64,000 bases of DNA, from assembly GCF_009740285.1 (NCBI RefSeq), contig NZ_CP046566.1, positions 2,662,501 through 2,726,500 of the forward strand, read 5' to 3'. How positions within the stretch are numbered: position 1 is the first letter of the stretch; each line of letters begins with the position of its first letter. The DNA is from Phnomibacter ginsenosidimutans. GTDB taxonomy: Bacteria > Bacteroidota > Bacteroidia > Chitinophagales > Chitinophagaceae. Positions 28,776-38,023 of this stretch are shown in pieces. The notes below the pieces were generated by a model. It was not told the origin of the DNA, searched no databases, and worked only from the letters and a program-made list of their open reading frames with translations. A program made the position numbers and the translations under genes.

Positions 28776-28809
28776 TGATGAATTGTTGAGGTTGATGATG
28801 AATTGTTGA
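28776..28809. repeat. 14-bp direct repeat with 20-bp period
   Basis: TGATGAATTGTTGA occurs at 28776-28789 and 28796-28809. It lies between the M20 stop and the terminator, so outside the obvious promoter zone of the cysteine desulfurase gene; it may be a simple tandem duplication or a regulator site. Confidence 0.5.
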
Positions 28810-28832
28810 ACAATACTGTACTACGCAGCAGC

Positions 28833-30275
28833 TTACTGACTGTCTTTAATGAGGTGTGTCATAAATGCAATCATGCGGCGGTATTCGCTAACGGGTAAGC
28901 GTTCATCAATGCCATGATAGCCTTCCATAAAAGTGCTGGCCGAAAAATTCATCACTTCAGAAGAGATGGGTCTGAAGTAGCGGCTATCTGTAGCACCAAT
29001 CACCAAATAAGGTGCCGGCACAGGATTGTCGATTACTTTTTTGAGTGAACCCGTTACTGCTTTGTAGGCCACACCATTGGTATTGGTTTTGCCGCTGGGT
29101 GCCCACCAGTTTTCATCATAGCCGCTTATTTGCACCCGATCATCGTTGATGGTTTTGCGGATGTATTCTTTCACCGTTTCGGGTGTTTCACCAGGAATGA
29201 TACGGCTGTTGACTACGGCTGTAGCTACTGTTGGAATCACATTGTCTTTTACACCAGCATCTACAATGGTTGGTACCAGTGTAGTACGTATCATGGCGCT
29301 GGTTTGGCGGTCTTTGCTCAGCTGGCTATTGAGCACAGAACCCAACAACCACTGATTGGCCACTGCCATGCGGGTAGCAAACGAATTGCTGGCGGTAGCG
29401 GTAGCATGCAAAAACTCTTGCGTGGCTTCAGGCATGTTGGCAGGCGTTGGTTTTTCGCGGAGTTTGGCGAGTGCCTTCGCTAAAATATCGATGGCGGTTT
29501 CAGGAGCTGGTTGCGAAGAATGGCCACCGGGCAACTCTACCTGCAATTTGTATGAGGCATAGCCTTTTTCCTGAATGCCAATCACACCCAAAGGTTGGCT
29601 GGCAATCTTTTCATCCACCTTAATCATTCCGCCTTCATCGAGCACAAAATGTGCTTTGATGTTTTGCGCCTTCATCCACGCCGCAATTTTGGAAGCACCA
29701 CGGGTGCCACCAATTTCTTCATCGTGACCGAAGCATAAATACAAACTACGTTTAGGCACAAAACCATTGCGCAGCAAGTTTTCAACTGATTCTAAAATGG
29801 CAATCACGGCGCCTTTGTCATCTACAGCACCACGGCCCCACACCGTATCGCCCACCAATGCGCCGCTGAAAGGTTTTTGCCGCCACATTTTTTCGGCCAC
29901 TGCTTCTACCGGCACTACATCGTAGTGGCCCATGAGTACAATGGGTGGCAAAGTGCTGTCGCTGCCTTTCCAATGGTAGAGGTAAGAAAACTCGCCAAAC
30001 GCCTGACGGCTCAGCTGGCTGCTGATGCGTGGATAGGCTGTTTGCAAAAACTGATTGAAACCCCGGAAAGCTGCGGTATCAATGGGTTTATCGAGCCCCC
30101 ACGAAATGGTGGGCAGCTGCAACGCCTGTTGAAAATGCTGCACCGCACTATCGGGCAGGGCCGGTAGTGGTTCCGATTTGGATTGCGTGGCTGTGGGGAA
30201 ACGAAGGGTATTAACTACCACAACAGCGGCCAAGGCCAGTACCACAATACCTAGTACCAGTAATATTTTTTTCAT
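28833..30275 (-). CDS. M20 family metallopeptidase (carboxypeptidase/deacylase-like)
   Basis: 480 residues from the ATG at 30275 (MKKILLVLGIVVLALAAVVV), an N-terminal membrane anchor; the frame is open further upstream but without a sensible start. Di-zinc M20 motifs are visible: VLMGHYDVVPV (metal His and Asp), GRGAVDDKGAV (bridging Asp), CFGHDEEIGGT (catalytic Glu pair) and VLDEGGMI; the dimerisation domain contains PGGHSSQPAPE. Close relatives are carboxypeptidase S/N-acyl-amino-acid hydrolases that cleave small peptides or amides. Likely membrane-anchored and facing the periplasm. Lies downstream of glmM but behind a terminator. Confidence 0.9.
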   Translation of the reverse strand: MKKILLVLGIVVLALAAVVVVNTLRFPTATQSKSEPLPALPDSAVQHFQQALQLPTISWGLDKPIDTAAFRGFNQFLQTAYPRISSQLSRQAFGEFSYLYHWKGSDSTLPPIVLMGHYDVVPVEAVAEKMWRQKPFSGALVGDTVWGRGAVDDKGAVIAILESVENLLRNGFVPKRSLYLCFGHDEEIGGTRGASKIAAWMKAQNIKAHFVLDEGGMIKVDEKIASQPLGVIGIQEKGYASYKLQVELPGGHSSQPAPETAIDILAKALAKLREKPTPANMPEATQEFLHATATASNSFATRMAVANQWLLGSVLNSQLSKDRQTSAMIRTTLVPTIVDAGVKDNVIPTVATAVVNSRIIPGETPETVKEYIRKTINDDRVQISGYDENWWAPSGKTNTNGVAYKAVTGSLKKVIDNPVPAPYLVIGATDSRYFRPISSEVMNFSASTFMEGYHGIDERLPVSEYRRMIAFMTHLIKDSQ

Positions 30276-30330
30276 ACCTGTTTTGGTTAAGTAAAAACTA
30301 CGGCAACAAGTTAAGCGCATCCACCATACA

Positions 30331-30356
30331 AAAAAAGCCACTCTTGTGAGTGGCTT
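30331..30356 (-). terminator. Intrinsic terminator after glmM
   Basis: Stem AAGCCACTC / GAGTGGCTT with loop TTGT, followed on the minus strand by six T. It lies 19 bp past the glmM stop. Confidence 0.85.
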
Positions 30357-30374
30357 CTATCATCAGGTAAAGAA

Positions 30375-31754
30375 TTACATGAGTTCTTTGATATCAGCAA
30401 TGATGCGATGCGCAATGTTGTTGGCCTTGCTTTCCAAATCGCTTTCGCTGTAAATGCGAATAATGGGCTCGGTATTGCTGGTACGCAAATGCACCCAATC
30501 ATTGTCGAATTCAATTTTTAAACCATCTTCGGTATTGATGGGCTGAGCCTTGTATTTGGTTTTAATCTTTTCGAAAATCTCCCGCACATTCAGCGTTGGG
30601 TCGAGTTCGATTTTGTTTTTACTAATGAAATAATCGGGATAGGTTTTGCGCAAACCACTGATGGTCTTTTTGCTGTGTGCCAAATGGCTGAGAAAAAGGG
30701 CAATTCCAATCAATGCATCGCGGCCATAATGGAAATCGGGCACTATGATGCCACCATTACCTTCGCCACCAATCACCGCATTTTCTGCCTTCATTTTCTT
30801 CACCACATTTACTTCGCCCACCGCACTGGGAAAGTACTGGCCACCATGTTTCAGTGTCAATTCTTTCAAGGCCTTGGTGCTGCTCATGTTGCTCACGGTG
30901 TTGCCCTTGCGTTTGCTCAGGATGTAATCGGCCACCGCAACCAGCGTGTACTCTTCGCCAAACATGCTGCCATCTTCGCACACAAAACAAAGTCGGTCTA
31001 CATCGGGATCAACCACAATACCGAGGTCGGCTTTTTGTTTTACCACCGTGGTGCTGATTTCGTTGAGGTGCTCGGGCAAAGGCTCTGGGTTGTGTGCAAA
31101 TTGTCCGTTCACTTCTTCATTCAACACAACAATCTCTTCTACACCCAATGCTTTCAGCAAGGCTGGCACATACACAGCGCCACTGCTGTTGATGGCATCA
31201 ACAACTACCTTAAATCCACGGGCTTTAATGGCCGCTACATCTACCAAATCGTAAGTAAGAATGGCATCGATGTGCTTTTGCAAATACTCGTCGGTGCTGC
31301 GGGTGCTGCCCAACTTGGTAACGGGTACAAACTGAAAGGATTCCTGCTCGGCGATGGCCAGCAAGGCTGCTCCATCGTCACCAGAAATAAACTCTCCTTT
31401 TTCGTTGAGCAGTTTCAACGCATTCCATTCTTTCGGGTTGTGGCTGGCCGTCAAAATGATGCCACCCGCTGCGCCTTCCATGGGCACTGCCATTTCTACC
31501 GTGGGTGTTGTTGTCAGTCCGAGATCAATTACATCAATACCCAGTGCGTTAAGGGTGTTCACCACCAGGCCATGCACCATGGGTCCGCTAATGCGGCCAT
31601 CTCTGCCAATCACTACTTTGTTGTTGCTACCCTGCTGCAAGAGCCAGGTGCCGTATGCTGCTGCAAACTTTACCACATCTACCGGCGACAAACCTTCGCC
31701 CGGTTTTCCTCCTATCGTTCCTCTGATTCCAGAAATCGACTTGATCAGTGCCAT
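30375..31754 (-). CDS. glmM: Phosphoglucosamine mutase
   Basis: 459 residues of the alpha-D-phosphohexomutase family; converts glucosamine-6-phosphate to glucosamine-1-phosphate for UDP-GlcNAc, peptidoglycan and LPS. Motifs: N-terminal KSISGIRGTIGGKPGEGL, phosphoserine loop ILTASHNPKEWN (Ser104), metal loop VVDPDVDRLCF, sugar-binding GGEGNGGIIVPD and phosphate-binding RTSNTEPIIRIYSES. The non-canonical GGEGNGG loop and short length match the Bacteroidota/archaeal-like branch, so phosphomannomutase/phosphoglucomutase activity cannot be excluded. Isolated by terminators on both sides. Confidence 0.88.
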   Translation of the reverse strand: MALIKSISGIRGTIGGKPGEGLSPVDVVKFAAAYGTWLLQQGSNNKVVIGRDGRISGPMVHGLVVNTLNALGIDVIDLGLTTTPTVEMAVPMEGAAGGIILTASHNPKEWNALKLLNEKGEFISGDDGAALLAIAEQESFQFVPVTKLGSTRSTDEYLQKHIDAILTYDLVDVAAIKARGFKVVVDAINSSGAVYVPALLKALGVEEIVVLNEEVNGQFAHNPEPLPEHLNEISTTVVKQKADLGIVVDPDVDRLCFVCEDGSMFGEEYTLVAVADYILSKRKGNTVSNMSSTKALKELTLKHGGQYFPSAVGEVNVVKKMKAENAVIGGEGNGGIIVPDFHYGRDALIGIALFLSHLAHSKKTISGLRKTYPDYFISKNKIELDPTLNVREIFEKIKTKYKAQPINTEDGLKIEFDNDWVHLRTSNTEPIIRIYSESDLESKANNIAHRIIADIKELM

Positions 31755-31778
31755 ATGAATTAAATATGCGGCAAATAT

Positions 31779-31806
31779 AAAACGGGGAGCATCACCTCCC
31801 CGTTTT
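31779..31806 (-). terminator. Intrinsic terminator after the DUF5686 gene
   Basis: Stem AAAACGGGGAG / CTCCCCGTTTT with a 6-nt loop, between the DUF5686 stop (31835) and the glmM start (31754). On the minus strand the stem itself ends in four T. Confidence 0.8.
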
Positions 31807-31834
31807 ACCCTGTGTGCAATCGATGACGAACCTG

Positions 31835-34339
31835 TTATTGTCCTGTGAATAATCCATTAAACCCTAAAACAATGCCATTGGTGGGCTTTTTATTGAAGCC
31901 ATCATAGCCAGCCACCACATCTACCCGCAGGGTTTTAAAGATGTTTTCCAGTCCCACAAAAATTTCCATGTAATTGCGGCTGGCATCCACCAAAAAGGCG
32001 TTGCTACCGGTTACGAGGTTCCAGTTGAGCCGGCGGAACAAGGGGATTTTATTGGTGAGCAAACCGTTTAAATGCCACTCCACATGAGCAGTGGCAACAA
32101 AGTTATCTCTGGTACTGTTGGCATAATAAGGTGCCAGTTGAAAGCTTCGCACAAATGGACTGGCCACAATGGTTTGGTTACCGTTGAAATGGCGCCAATC
32201 GGGCAGTTGCACATTGCTGTTGTTGATGAAACCGCCTACTTCTGCAAAGTATTTTACTGTACCGCCGAGCTTCATGTTGAGGTCGTCTTCCACACTCAGC
32301 AGCCATTTGCCAAAATCAACATCAGAACCAAAGATGTTTTTCCAGCCCTTGGTCAACGTCAGGTTGAAAACGGGCTGATCACTTTCTACCACAAACCTGC
32401 GTTTGGGATATTGAATAAACTTTACACCTGGCTGCCAACGCAATGACACCGTGGTGAGCCATGCCTGGTGCCTGTCGAAAAACCCTGCCGGCAGCTCTTC
32501 GGGATAGTTGCTGGTAAAGCGGCGGTCGCGGTATTGCTTCCACTTGTACGTAGTGTCTGTGTTTTGCAAAGGTATCCGGTCTTCGTAGCTCATGCGGAGA
32601 GTTAACCGCATGCCGTTGTTCAAGGTTTTACTGCCAGCGACTTCTCCAAATGCTTTCTCATAAATCTTCATGTAATTGGCCGTGTACAAGAGTGTGGCTA
32701 CACTGTTGTTAAGCCCTTGTATCGGTGACGATGGATTGAATTGATATACATTTTTACCACCGGCTACTGATACATTCCATCGCTTGTTGTATTGCTTGCC
32801 AATTTGCTTGGTAATGCTGGCACTGGCGTTGAAATGCTGATTGCCAAAACCATAGCGCAACCGTGCATTGATACTGTACGCACCGGTATCGCCCCACTTA
32901 CGGAAAGAGGGCTCAATTTGATACGCCCACTGCTCCACCGTGTTGTATTGGATACCCAACGCTACAGCCGGAATGTCGAACACAGTTTTGTTTTTCCGGC
33001 TGATAAAACTTTGCCCCCGCAGCAGCAGCTTGCCTACACCAAACTTGTTGCGTTCAGCATCGAGTGAGTCGAGGTATTTCGGGTCTTTCAGTTTTTGCTC
33101 CAGCGTGTCTTTGCGCAAATAATCTTGCCGCTCTTCTACCGTGAGTGGCGTGGGGCGAATGCTGTCCCAAAACTGCACCGACTTTTTATTGGCAGCCGTG
33201 TCAATGCTTTTGATGACGCGGGTTTCAAACACATGGCTGATATCTGTTTGCAAATCGTAATCGCTGAAAACCGCTACAAAACTGGCACCCGCTTTAATAC
33301 CAAAAATGCCGAAGGTTGCATCAATCTCTGTGTTTTGGGGCATCCACACTTTGCCATTCACCGGAAAGAATTGCTGTCGAATGAGCAGACTGTCTACCAA
33401 CTCAATTTGAGACTCTTTGTTGAGCCCCAGATTGACACCATGCAACCGCCAGCTACCATCCATAATTTCTATAAAACCACCTGCAAACAATGGCTCGTAT
33501 TTGCGTTTGGGCATCACTTTTACCCGCAGCACTTCTTTACCATCTTCAAAATAAGATCCCTCGTATTTGTAGCGGTAAAAGTGTAAGGCATTTTCGCTGA
33601 TGGGCGACACAAAGCCGCGGTTGTTAAGTCCTTCAATTTGTATGTTGTTTTCATACAAATTCACTTCCACATCTTTCGGGCTATTGAAACCAAAGCCATT
33701 GCTGTTGCCACTCACTTTGGCAGATATCACTTCTTCTTTGTACTCCTTGGGCAGGCGGCGATAGTATTGCGTCAATGATTCACTGAAATATACAATGCCT
33801 TTACCGGCGCTGTCTATCACATCGCGGTTGGGCTTGAGCTTTACACCCAAAATACTGTTGGGCATGGCGTAGGTGCGAATCATGCCTTTCATGTACACCC
33901 GGGTTTGCCATTGCTTTACTTCATTCAAATAGTCTTTACGCTTTTTGATGGTATTGCGAATGATTTCATACGCAGGATCTTCTGCATTGGCTTTTACCAC
34001 TACATCGCCCAGTTCTGTTTGCTGAAAATTCAGCTGAAATTCAAGCTCGTTATTACCTGCTTTGATGGTTATTTTTTTCTCTGACCGTTGATAGCCCACA
34101 TACGCACATACTATGTTGTATTCGCCGGGCTTTAGCTCCAATGCATAGCGGCCTTCGGTATTGGCCACCGTGCCTTTGGTATTCCCTTTTACATACACAG
34201 AGGCATAGGGCAACGGTGCCCCAAACTGGTTGGTAATTTTACCTTGCACTGTAGCCTGCCCCAAAGCGGCAAACATGCTACCAATAAAAAACAGACTTAG
34301 AAAAAAACAGCGGGTGGTTTTGGTGTGCAGCAAATTCAT
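31835..34339 (-). CDS. DUF5686 family outer-membrane protein with carboxypeptidase-regulatory-like domain
   Basis: 834 residues from the ATG at 34339 (MNLLHTKTTRCFFLSLFFIG, signal peptide ending ALGQ). Residues ~30-110 are a CarboxypepD_reg-like domain (VQGKITNQFGAPLPYASVYV, YALELKPGEYNIVCAYVGY). The remainder is the DUF5686 barrel with many aromatic-terminated strands, such as LNGLLTNKIPLFRRLNWNLV and the final VDVVAGYDGFN. The function is unknown; these proteins are common in Bacteroidota and look like TonB-plug-less outer-membrane barrels. It follows a small membrane protein gene by 46 bp and may be in one operon with it and the acylase. Confidence 0.85.
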   Translation of the reverse strand: MNLLHTKTTRCFFLSLFFIGSMFAALGQATVQGKITNQFGAPLPYASVYVKGNTKGTVANTEGRYALELKPGEYNIVCAYVGYQRSEKKITIKAGNNELEFQLNFQQTELGDVVVKANAEDPAYEIIRNTIKKRKDYLNEVKQWQTRVYMKGMIRTYAMPNSILGVKLKPNRDVIDSAGKGIVYFSESLTQYYRRLPKEYKEEVISAKVSGNSNGFGFNSPKDVEVNLYENNIQIEGLNNRGFVSPISENALHFYRYKYEGSYFEDGKEVLRVKVMPKRKYEPLFAGGFIEIMDGSWRLHGVNLGLNKESQIELVDSLLIRQQFFPVNGKVWMPQNTEIDATFGIFGIKAGASFVAVFSDYDLQTDISHVFETRVIKSIDTAANKKSVQFWDSIRPTPLTVEERQDYLRKDTLEQKLKDPKYLDSLDAERNKFGVGKLLLRGQSFISRKNKTVFDIPAVALGIQYNTVEQWAYQIEPSFRKWGDTGAYSINARLRYGFGNQHFNASASITKQIGKQYNKRWNVSVAGGKNVYQFNPSSPIQGLNNSVATLLYTANYMKIYEKAFGEVAGSKTLNNGMRLTLRMSYEDRIPLQNTDTTYKWKQYRDRRFTSNYPEELPAGFFDRHQAWLTTVSLRWQPGVKFIQYPKRRFVVESDQPVFNLTLTKGWKNIFGSDVDFGKWLLSVEDDLNMKLGGTVKYFAEVGGFINNSNVQLPDWRHFNGNQTIVASPFVRSFQLAPYYANSTRDNFVATAHVEWHLNGLLTNKIPLFRRLNWNLVTGSNAFLVDASRNYMEIFVGLENIFKTLRVDVVAGYDGFNKKPTNGIVLGFNGLFTGQ

Positions 34340-34385
34340 AGATGGCAAATTAACGGCTGCACATGGCAAAGAATTGTGAAATACT

Positions 34386-34742
34386 TTAAGCGGCCTTTTT
34401 TCTGGTAAATGAACCCGTTAATGCTGCGAGGCCACCTACCAAACCTCCCACTACGCCAGTGATGATGATGAGCAACATTTTATTGCCTTCCAGTGGCAAC
34501 ACTTCTGCCATACGCTTGGCCATTACACCGGCATTGGCATTATCGATTACCGCTGCCAATACCCACCACAACAAAGCGACACCCAAAAAGCCCGCCAGAA
34601 AACTGGCCCAGGGTTTAAGTGGTACAATAGCAGCGGCAATAAAAGCGGCTATAGCTACAGTCCACCAAGGCAATACATCGTTGAGTACATACACAATGTA
34701 GCCCAGCAAAATCGTCAATATAAAAGTGGCAATGAATTTCAT
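34386..34742 (-). CDS. Small hydrophobic membrane protein, unknown function
   Basis: 118 residues from the ATG at 34742 (MKFIATFILTILLGYIVYVL); upstream in-frame starts would add a hydrophilic tail overlapping the acylase gene. Four membrane helices can be seen: ~3-20, ~27-46 (VAIAAFIAAAIVPL), ~50-68 (FLAGFLGVALLWWVLAAVI) and ~92-112 (LLIIITGVVGGLVGGLAAL), with a basic end (FTRKKAA). No family recognised. It starts 20 bp after the penicillin-acylase stop and precedes the DUF5686 gene, suggesting co-transcription. Confidence 0.75.
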   Translation of the reverse strand: MKFIATFILTILLGYIVYVLNDVLPWWTVAIAAFIAAAIVPLKPWASFLAGFLGVALLWWVLAAVIDNANAGVMAKRMAEVLPLEGNKMLLIIITGVVGGLVGGLAALTGSFTRKKAA

Positions 34743-34762
34743 GAGTGGTGTTTTTAAAACAA

Positions 34763-37207
34763 TCAAGATTTGCTGAAGGTGATTTTCCATTTGGCCTTGG
34801 GCGACTGTTTGTCGTTGGCTGTCATCAACCAAAGTGCGTTATATTCTCCTTTGGCCCACTGGTCTACAAACTGGTCGTAGTACTTGCTGCCGGGGTTGCC
34901 GCTCTGGCCACCGGGATACACACCCCAGGCTTCGGTTTTATCGGTCATGTGTACAATCACCCGCCAGCTGGGGCCATGTGTTTCTTTGGTAGCGTTGATG
35001 ATTTTAGCACCACCACCAATGGGCAAATGCATGCGGCTGAAGCCCGGCAATCCCGATAACAAATGACTGATGCGAACATTCCTAAAAGCCGACCAGCTTA
35101 GGTCTTTGGCGGTTTTTAAATCTTCGGCTGTTTTATTCAACGCAGCGGTCAGCATTTGCGGTAGTGTTTCTATCGCAGGCGTATTGATGTTGTCGACAAA
35201 TACAAACGCCGAATCTCTGATGATGCCTTCCAGCAAGGTATTGTCATGCGGAAAAGGAACGGGCAAACCGTCTTTCCGGGTAATGTTATCCGTCCAAACG
35301 GTATCAGCAAAATTGTTCCACCAGGTATAAAAAATGGACATGCCTTTTTCAGTGGCATCGGCCCGCATATTCCAGCGGCGGTAATCATCCAGCAACAATT
35401 TAGCAGCACTGCTCAGGTCATTTTCCTGCACATTGTTGAGCAGCACCGTTCTGGCCATTTCAGCAAAAATGTTGTAGTTGTCTGTTTGCATTTGCTTCAT
35501 GCTATCCACCGTTACACCGGTTTTGGCAGACAACAAACGGTTGATGATAACACCACGGTACACATCATGCACACCACCGAGGTAGAAAGGATACGCAGAA
35601 TCAGCCGGCAATTGGTTGGCACTGCTCACAAACCCACGGGCCGGATTTTTCATATGCACATTGTCATCATCAGCAATGATGCCCTGCCAGCGATAAGTAG
35701 AATCCCAACCGGGCATCACAAAATCGCCCTGGCCACGCCACTTGGCCGGAAACTTGGCTTGCTGCCACCACGCAATGGTGTCGGTTTTGCTGGCAAACAC
35801 AAAGTTTTGTCCGGGGCATTTGAACAGCCGGATGGCTGCCAGATAATCTTCATAATTTTTGGCTCTGTTGAGGCCTTTGAAAGCACCGAGCTCCAAACTA
35901 TTGTCGATGGCTTTCCAGCGAATGGCGTAGGCTTTACCATTTTTCAATTCACTTTGGAAAGTGCCATCATACATCACGGGGCCCCAAACGGTCAATGGAA
36001 TTTTATCAATATAATCAGCCTTGCCACGAATGCGGATGGTTTCTGTACGCCATTCTGTTTTTACCCATTCGCCATTGTACAGGTATTCGTTCATGCTGCT
36101 GTCGCGAAACTTCACTTCGTAAAAGTCCATCACATCCCGCATGGCATTGGTTACACCCCAGGCAATGCTGTCATTGAAACCAATCACTACGGAAGGTGCC
36201 CCGGGAAAGCTCACACCATAGGTATTGTACTCAGGCGTTACGAGCTGAATTTCGAACCATAACGAAGGCAGATTTAAGCCAAGGTGTGGATCATTACACA
36301 AAATAGGACGACCACTGGCAGTGCGGCTGCCACCTACTACCCAGTTGTTGCTCCCATTGTCGGGGTCAGGTTTATCTACTTCATATGCAATGCCCGTAGG
36401 TTCGGCCGTTTCTAATGAATCAACATTGGCAGGCTTCACCGGCAGTGGCGTTTGCACATTGTACACCGTGCCTTTGGGAGAAATGGGATCCAGTGAATCG
36501 GCTTGTGCAGGAAAAGCTTTGCCAAACATTTCTTTACCCAAATGATCCCGCAGGTTGGTCATGGCAAAATCATCGAGGTCGCTGGCCAAATCGTAGCTCA
36601 TGTATTTCAAAAACAACGCAGAATGAAAGGGCGTCCATTCTTCAGGCGCATAATCGAGGAGCTTGAATTCGATGGGATATTGCGCCGGCGACAATTGATG
36701 AATGTAATGATTGACACCAGCAGCATACGCTTCCATAGCGGCCTTGTCTTCGGGCACTTCATTCATGGCTTTCACCGAATTTTCAGCGGCCAACATCATG
36801 CCCATTCTCCGAAACTTGCGGTCGTGTTTTTCGAGCACACTGTTGTCGCCTACTTTTTCGCCCAGCACTTCGCACAATCGGCCACCTGCCGCCAACACCT
36901 GAAACTGCATTTGCCACAACCGAAACTTGGCGTGTAAATAACCCTGTGCGAAATAGGCATCGGGATCGTTTTGGGCAAACACATGCGGCACCAACCGATC
37001 ATCGAGGTACACTTCTACCGGTGCTTTTAAGTAAGGCGATTGAATGTCGAGGCTAAAGTCGGCATCGGCCGCTTCGGCATTTTGCCACAGGCCATGCGAA
37101 GGGCTCAGCATTTTACCCAGCGGCGGCACCGTTCCCAGTTTGGAGTTTAGCGCTACCACCAGGCCGGTGGTGAGTATGGCACAAATGGTAAAGGGCAGTA
37201 TCCTCAT
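34763..37207 (-). CDS. Penicillin acylase family (Ntn-hydrolase) protein
   Basis: 814 residues with an N-terminal signal/anchor (MRILPFTICAILTTGLVVAL). The proenzyme layout is present: alpha chain with QGYLHAKFRLWQMQFQVLAA, then a linker and the autocleavage site DNGSNNWVVGGSRT, where the Ser would become the N-terminal nucleophile of the beta chain; conserved DPHLGLNLPSLWFE and an oxyanion Asn region follow. Family members hydrolyse amides such as acyl-homoserine lactones, cyclic lipopeptides or beta-lactams; the natural substrate here is unknown. Expected in the periplasm. Divergent from the miaE-like gene, 107 bp apart. Confidence 0.92.
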   Translation of the reverse strand: MRILPFTICAILTTGLVVALNSKLGTVPPLGKMLSPSHGLWQNAEAADADFSLDIQSPYLKAPVEVYLDDRLVPHVFAQNDPDAYFAQGYLHAKFRLWQMQFQVLAAGGRLCEVLGEKVGDNSVLEKHDRKFRRMGMMLAAENSVKAMNEVPEDKAAMEAYAAGVNHYIHQLSPAQYPIEFKLLDYAPEEWTPFHSALFLKYMSYDLASDLDDFAMTNLRDHLGKEMFGKAFPAQADSLDPISPKGTVYNVQTPLPVKPANVDSLETAEPTGIAYEVDKPDPDNGSNNWVVGGSRTASGRPILCNDPHLGLNLPSLWFEIQLVTPEYNTYGVSFPGAPSVVIGFNDSIAWGVTNAMRDVMDFYEVKFRDSSMNEYLYNGEWVKTEWRTETIRIRGKADYIDKIPLTVWGPVMYDGTFQSELKNGKAYAIRWKAIDNSLELGAFKGLNRAKNYEDYLAAIRLFKCPGQNFVFASKTDTIAWWQQAKFPAKWRGQGDFVMPGWDSTYRWQGIIADDDNVHMKNPARGFVSSANQLPADSAYPFYLGGVHDVYRGVIINRLLSAKTGVTVDSMKQMQTDNYNIFAEMARTVLLNNVQENDLSSAAKLLLDDYRRWNMRADATEKGMSIFYTWWNNFADTVWTDNITRKDGLPVPFPHDNTLLEGIIRDSAFVFVDNINTPAIETLPQMLTAALNKTAEDLKTAKDLSWSAFRNVRISHLLSGLPGFSRMHLPIGGGAKIINATKETHGPSWRVIVHMTDKTEAWGVYPGGQSGNPGSKYYDQFVDQWAKGEYNALWLMTANDKQSPKAKWKITFSKS

Positions 37208-37314
37208 AGCAACCTTGGTTTGAAGGTGGTGAAAATAAGGACAAAACGGCCAACTTGATGGGCAGGCTGGCGGCTGTTCAAAACAACAATCCGATTGTCA
37301 ATTATTTTTGCGGC

Positions 37315-37925
37315 ATGAGTGACAATAGTACGTATCAAAAGAACATTTTGGGCTTGCAATTGCCCACCGATCCACGCTGGGTAAACCTGGCTGAAATTTC
37401 GCTGGAAGAAATACTGACCGACCATGCCTATTGCGAACAAAAAGCCGCCATTAGTTGCATGAGCCTCATACAACGCTACAGCGATAAAGATGATTTGGTA
37501 GATGAACTCTCTCCCATCGTTACCGAAGAATGGGGGCACTTTCGATTGGTGCTGCACGAAATACGCAAACGGGGTTTGCAACTGGGCAAGCAGCGCAAAG
37601 ATGATTATGTAAATGCCTTGCTGGCTTTTGAAAAAAAGGGGGTAAAGAAGAAGACCGCTTGCTGGACAAAATACTCATTTGTGCACTGATAGAAGCCCGT
37701 AGCTGCGAACGTTTCAAACGCCTGAGCGAAGGATTGGATGATGAATACCTGAGCCAGTTTTACCGCCGCTTTATGGAAAGCGAAGCCGGCCACTACCGCA
37801 CCTTTATCGACCTGGCCCGACAATACCTCCCCGAAGAAAAAGTGTGGCAGCGCTGGGAAGAATGGTTGCAATACGAAGCCGGTGTAATGTTGAGTCTGGA
37901 TGTGAGGGGCGATAGAATGCATTAA
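37315..37925 (+). pseudogene. miaE: MiaE-like tRNA-(ms2io6A) hydroxylase, frameshifted
   Basis: Diiron monooxygenase of the ferritin-like fold that hydroxylates the isopentenyl group at tRNA A37. The first frame starts at ATG 37315 (MSDNSTYQKNILGL) and covers EILTDHAYCEQKAA and EEWGHFRLVLHEI, giving iron ligands; the second frame, to 37925, carries ICALIEARSCERFKRLSEGL and FMESEAGHYRTF. The join is at an A7-G5 run (37631-37642): one extra A would read LAFEKKGGKEEDRLLDKILI and restore a ~203-residue protein of the normal length. Start chosen because the upstream frame overlaps the promoter region. Likely a sequencing indel rather than a dead gene. Confidence 0.85.
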
Positions 37926-38023
37926 TGGTTGGTGGATGATAGTTGGTAGTAAAATCAGTGGGCATCCGTCCTCATCCCAACAATCCGCGTCTTGTATCAT
38001 TCGTGCAGCTGTGGCTATGCAGA

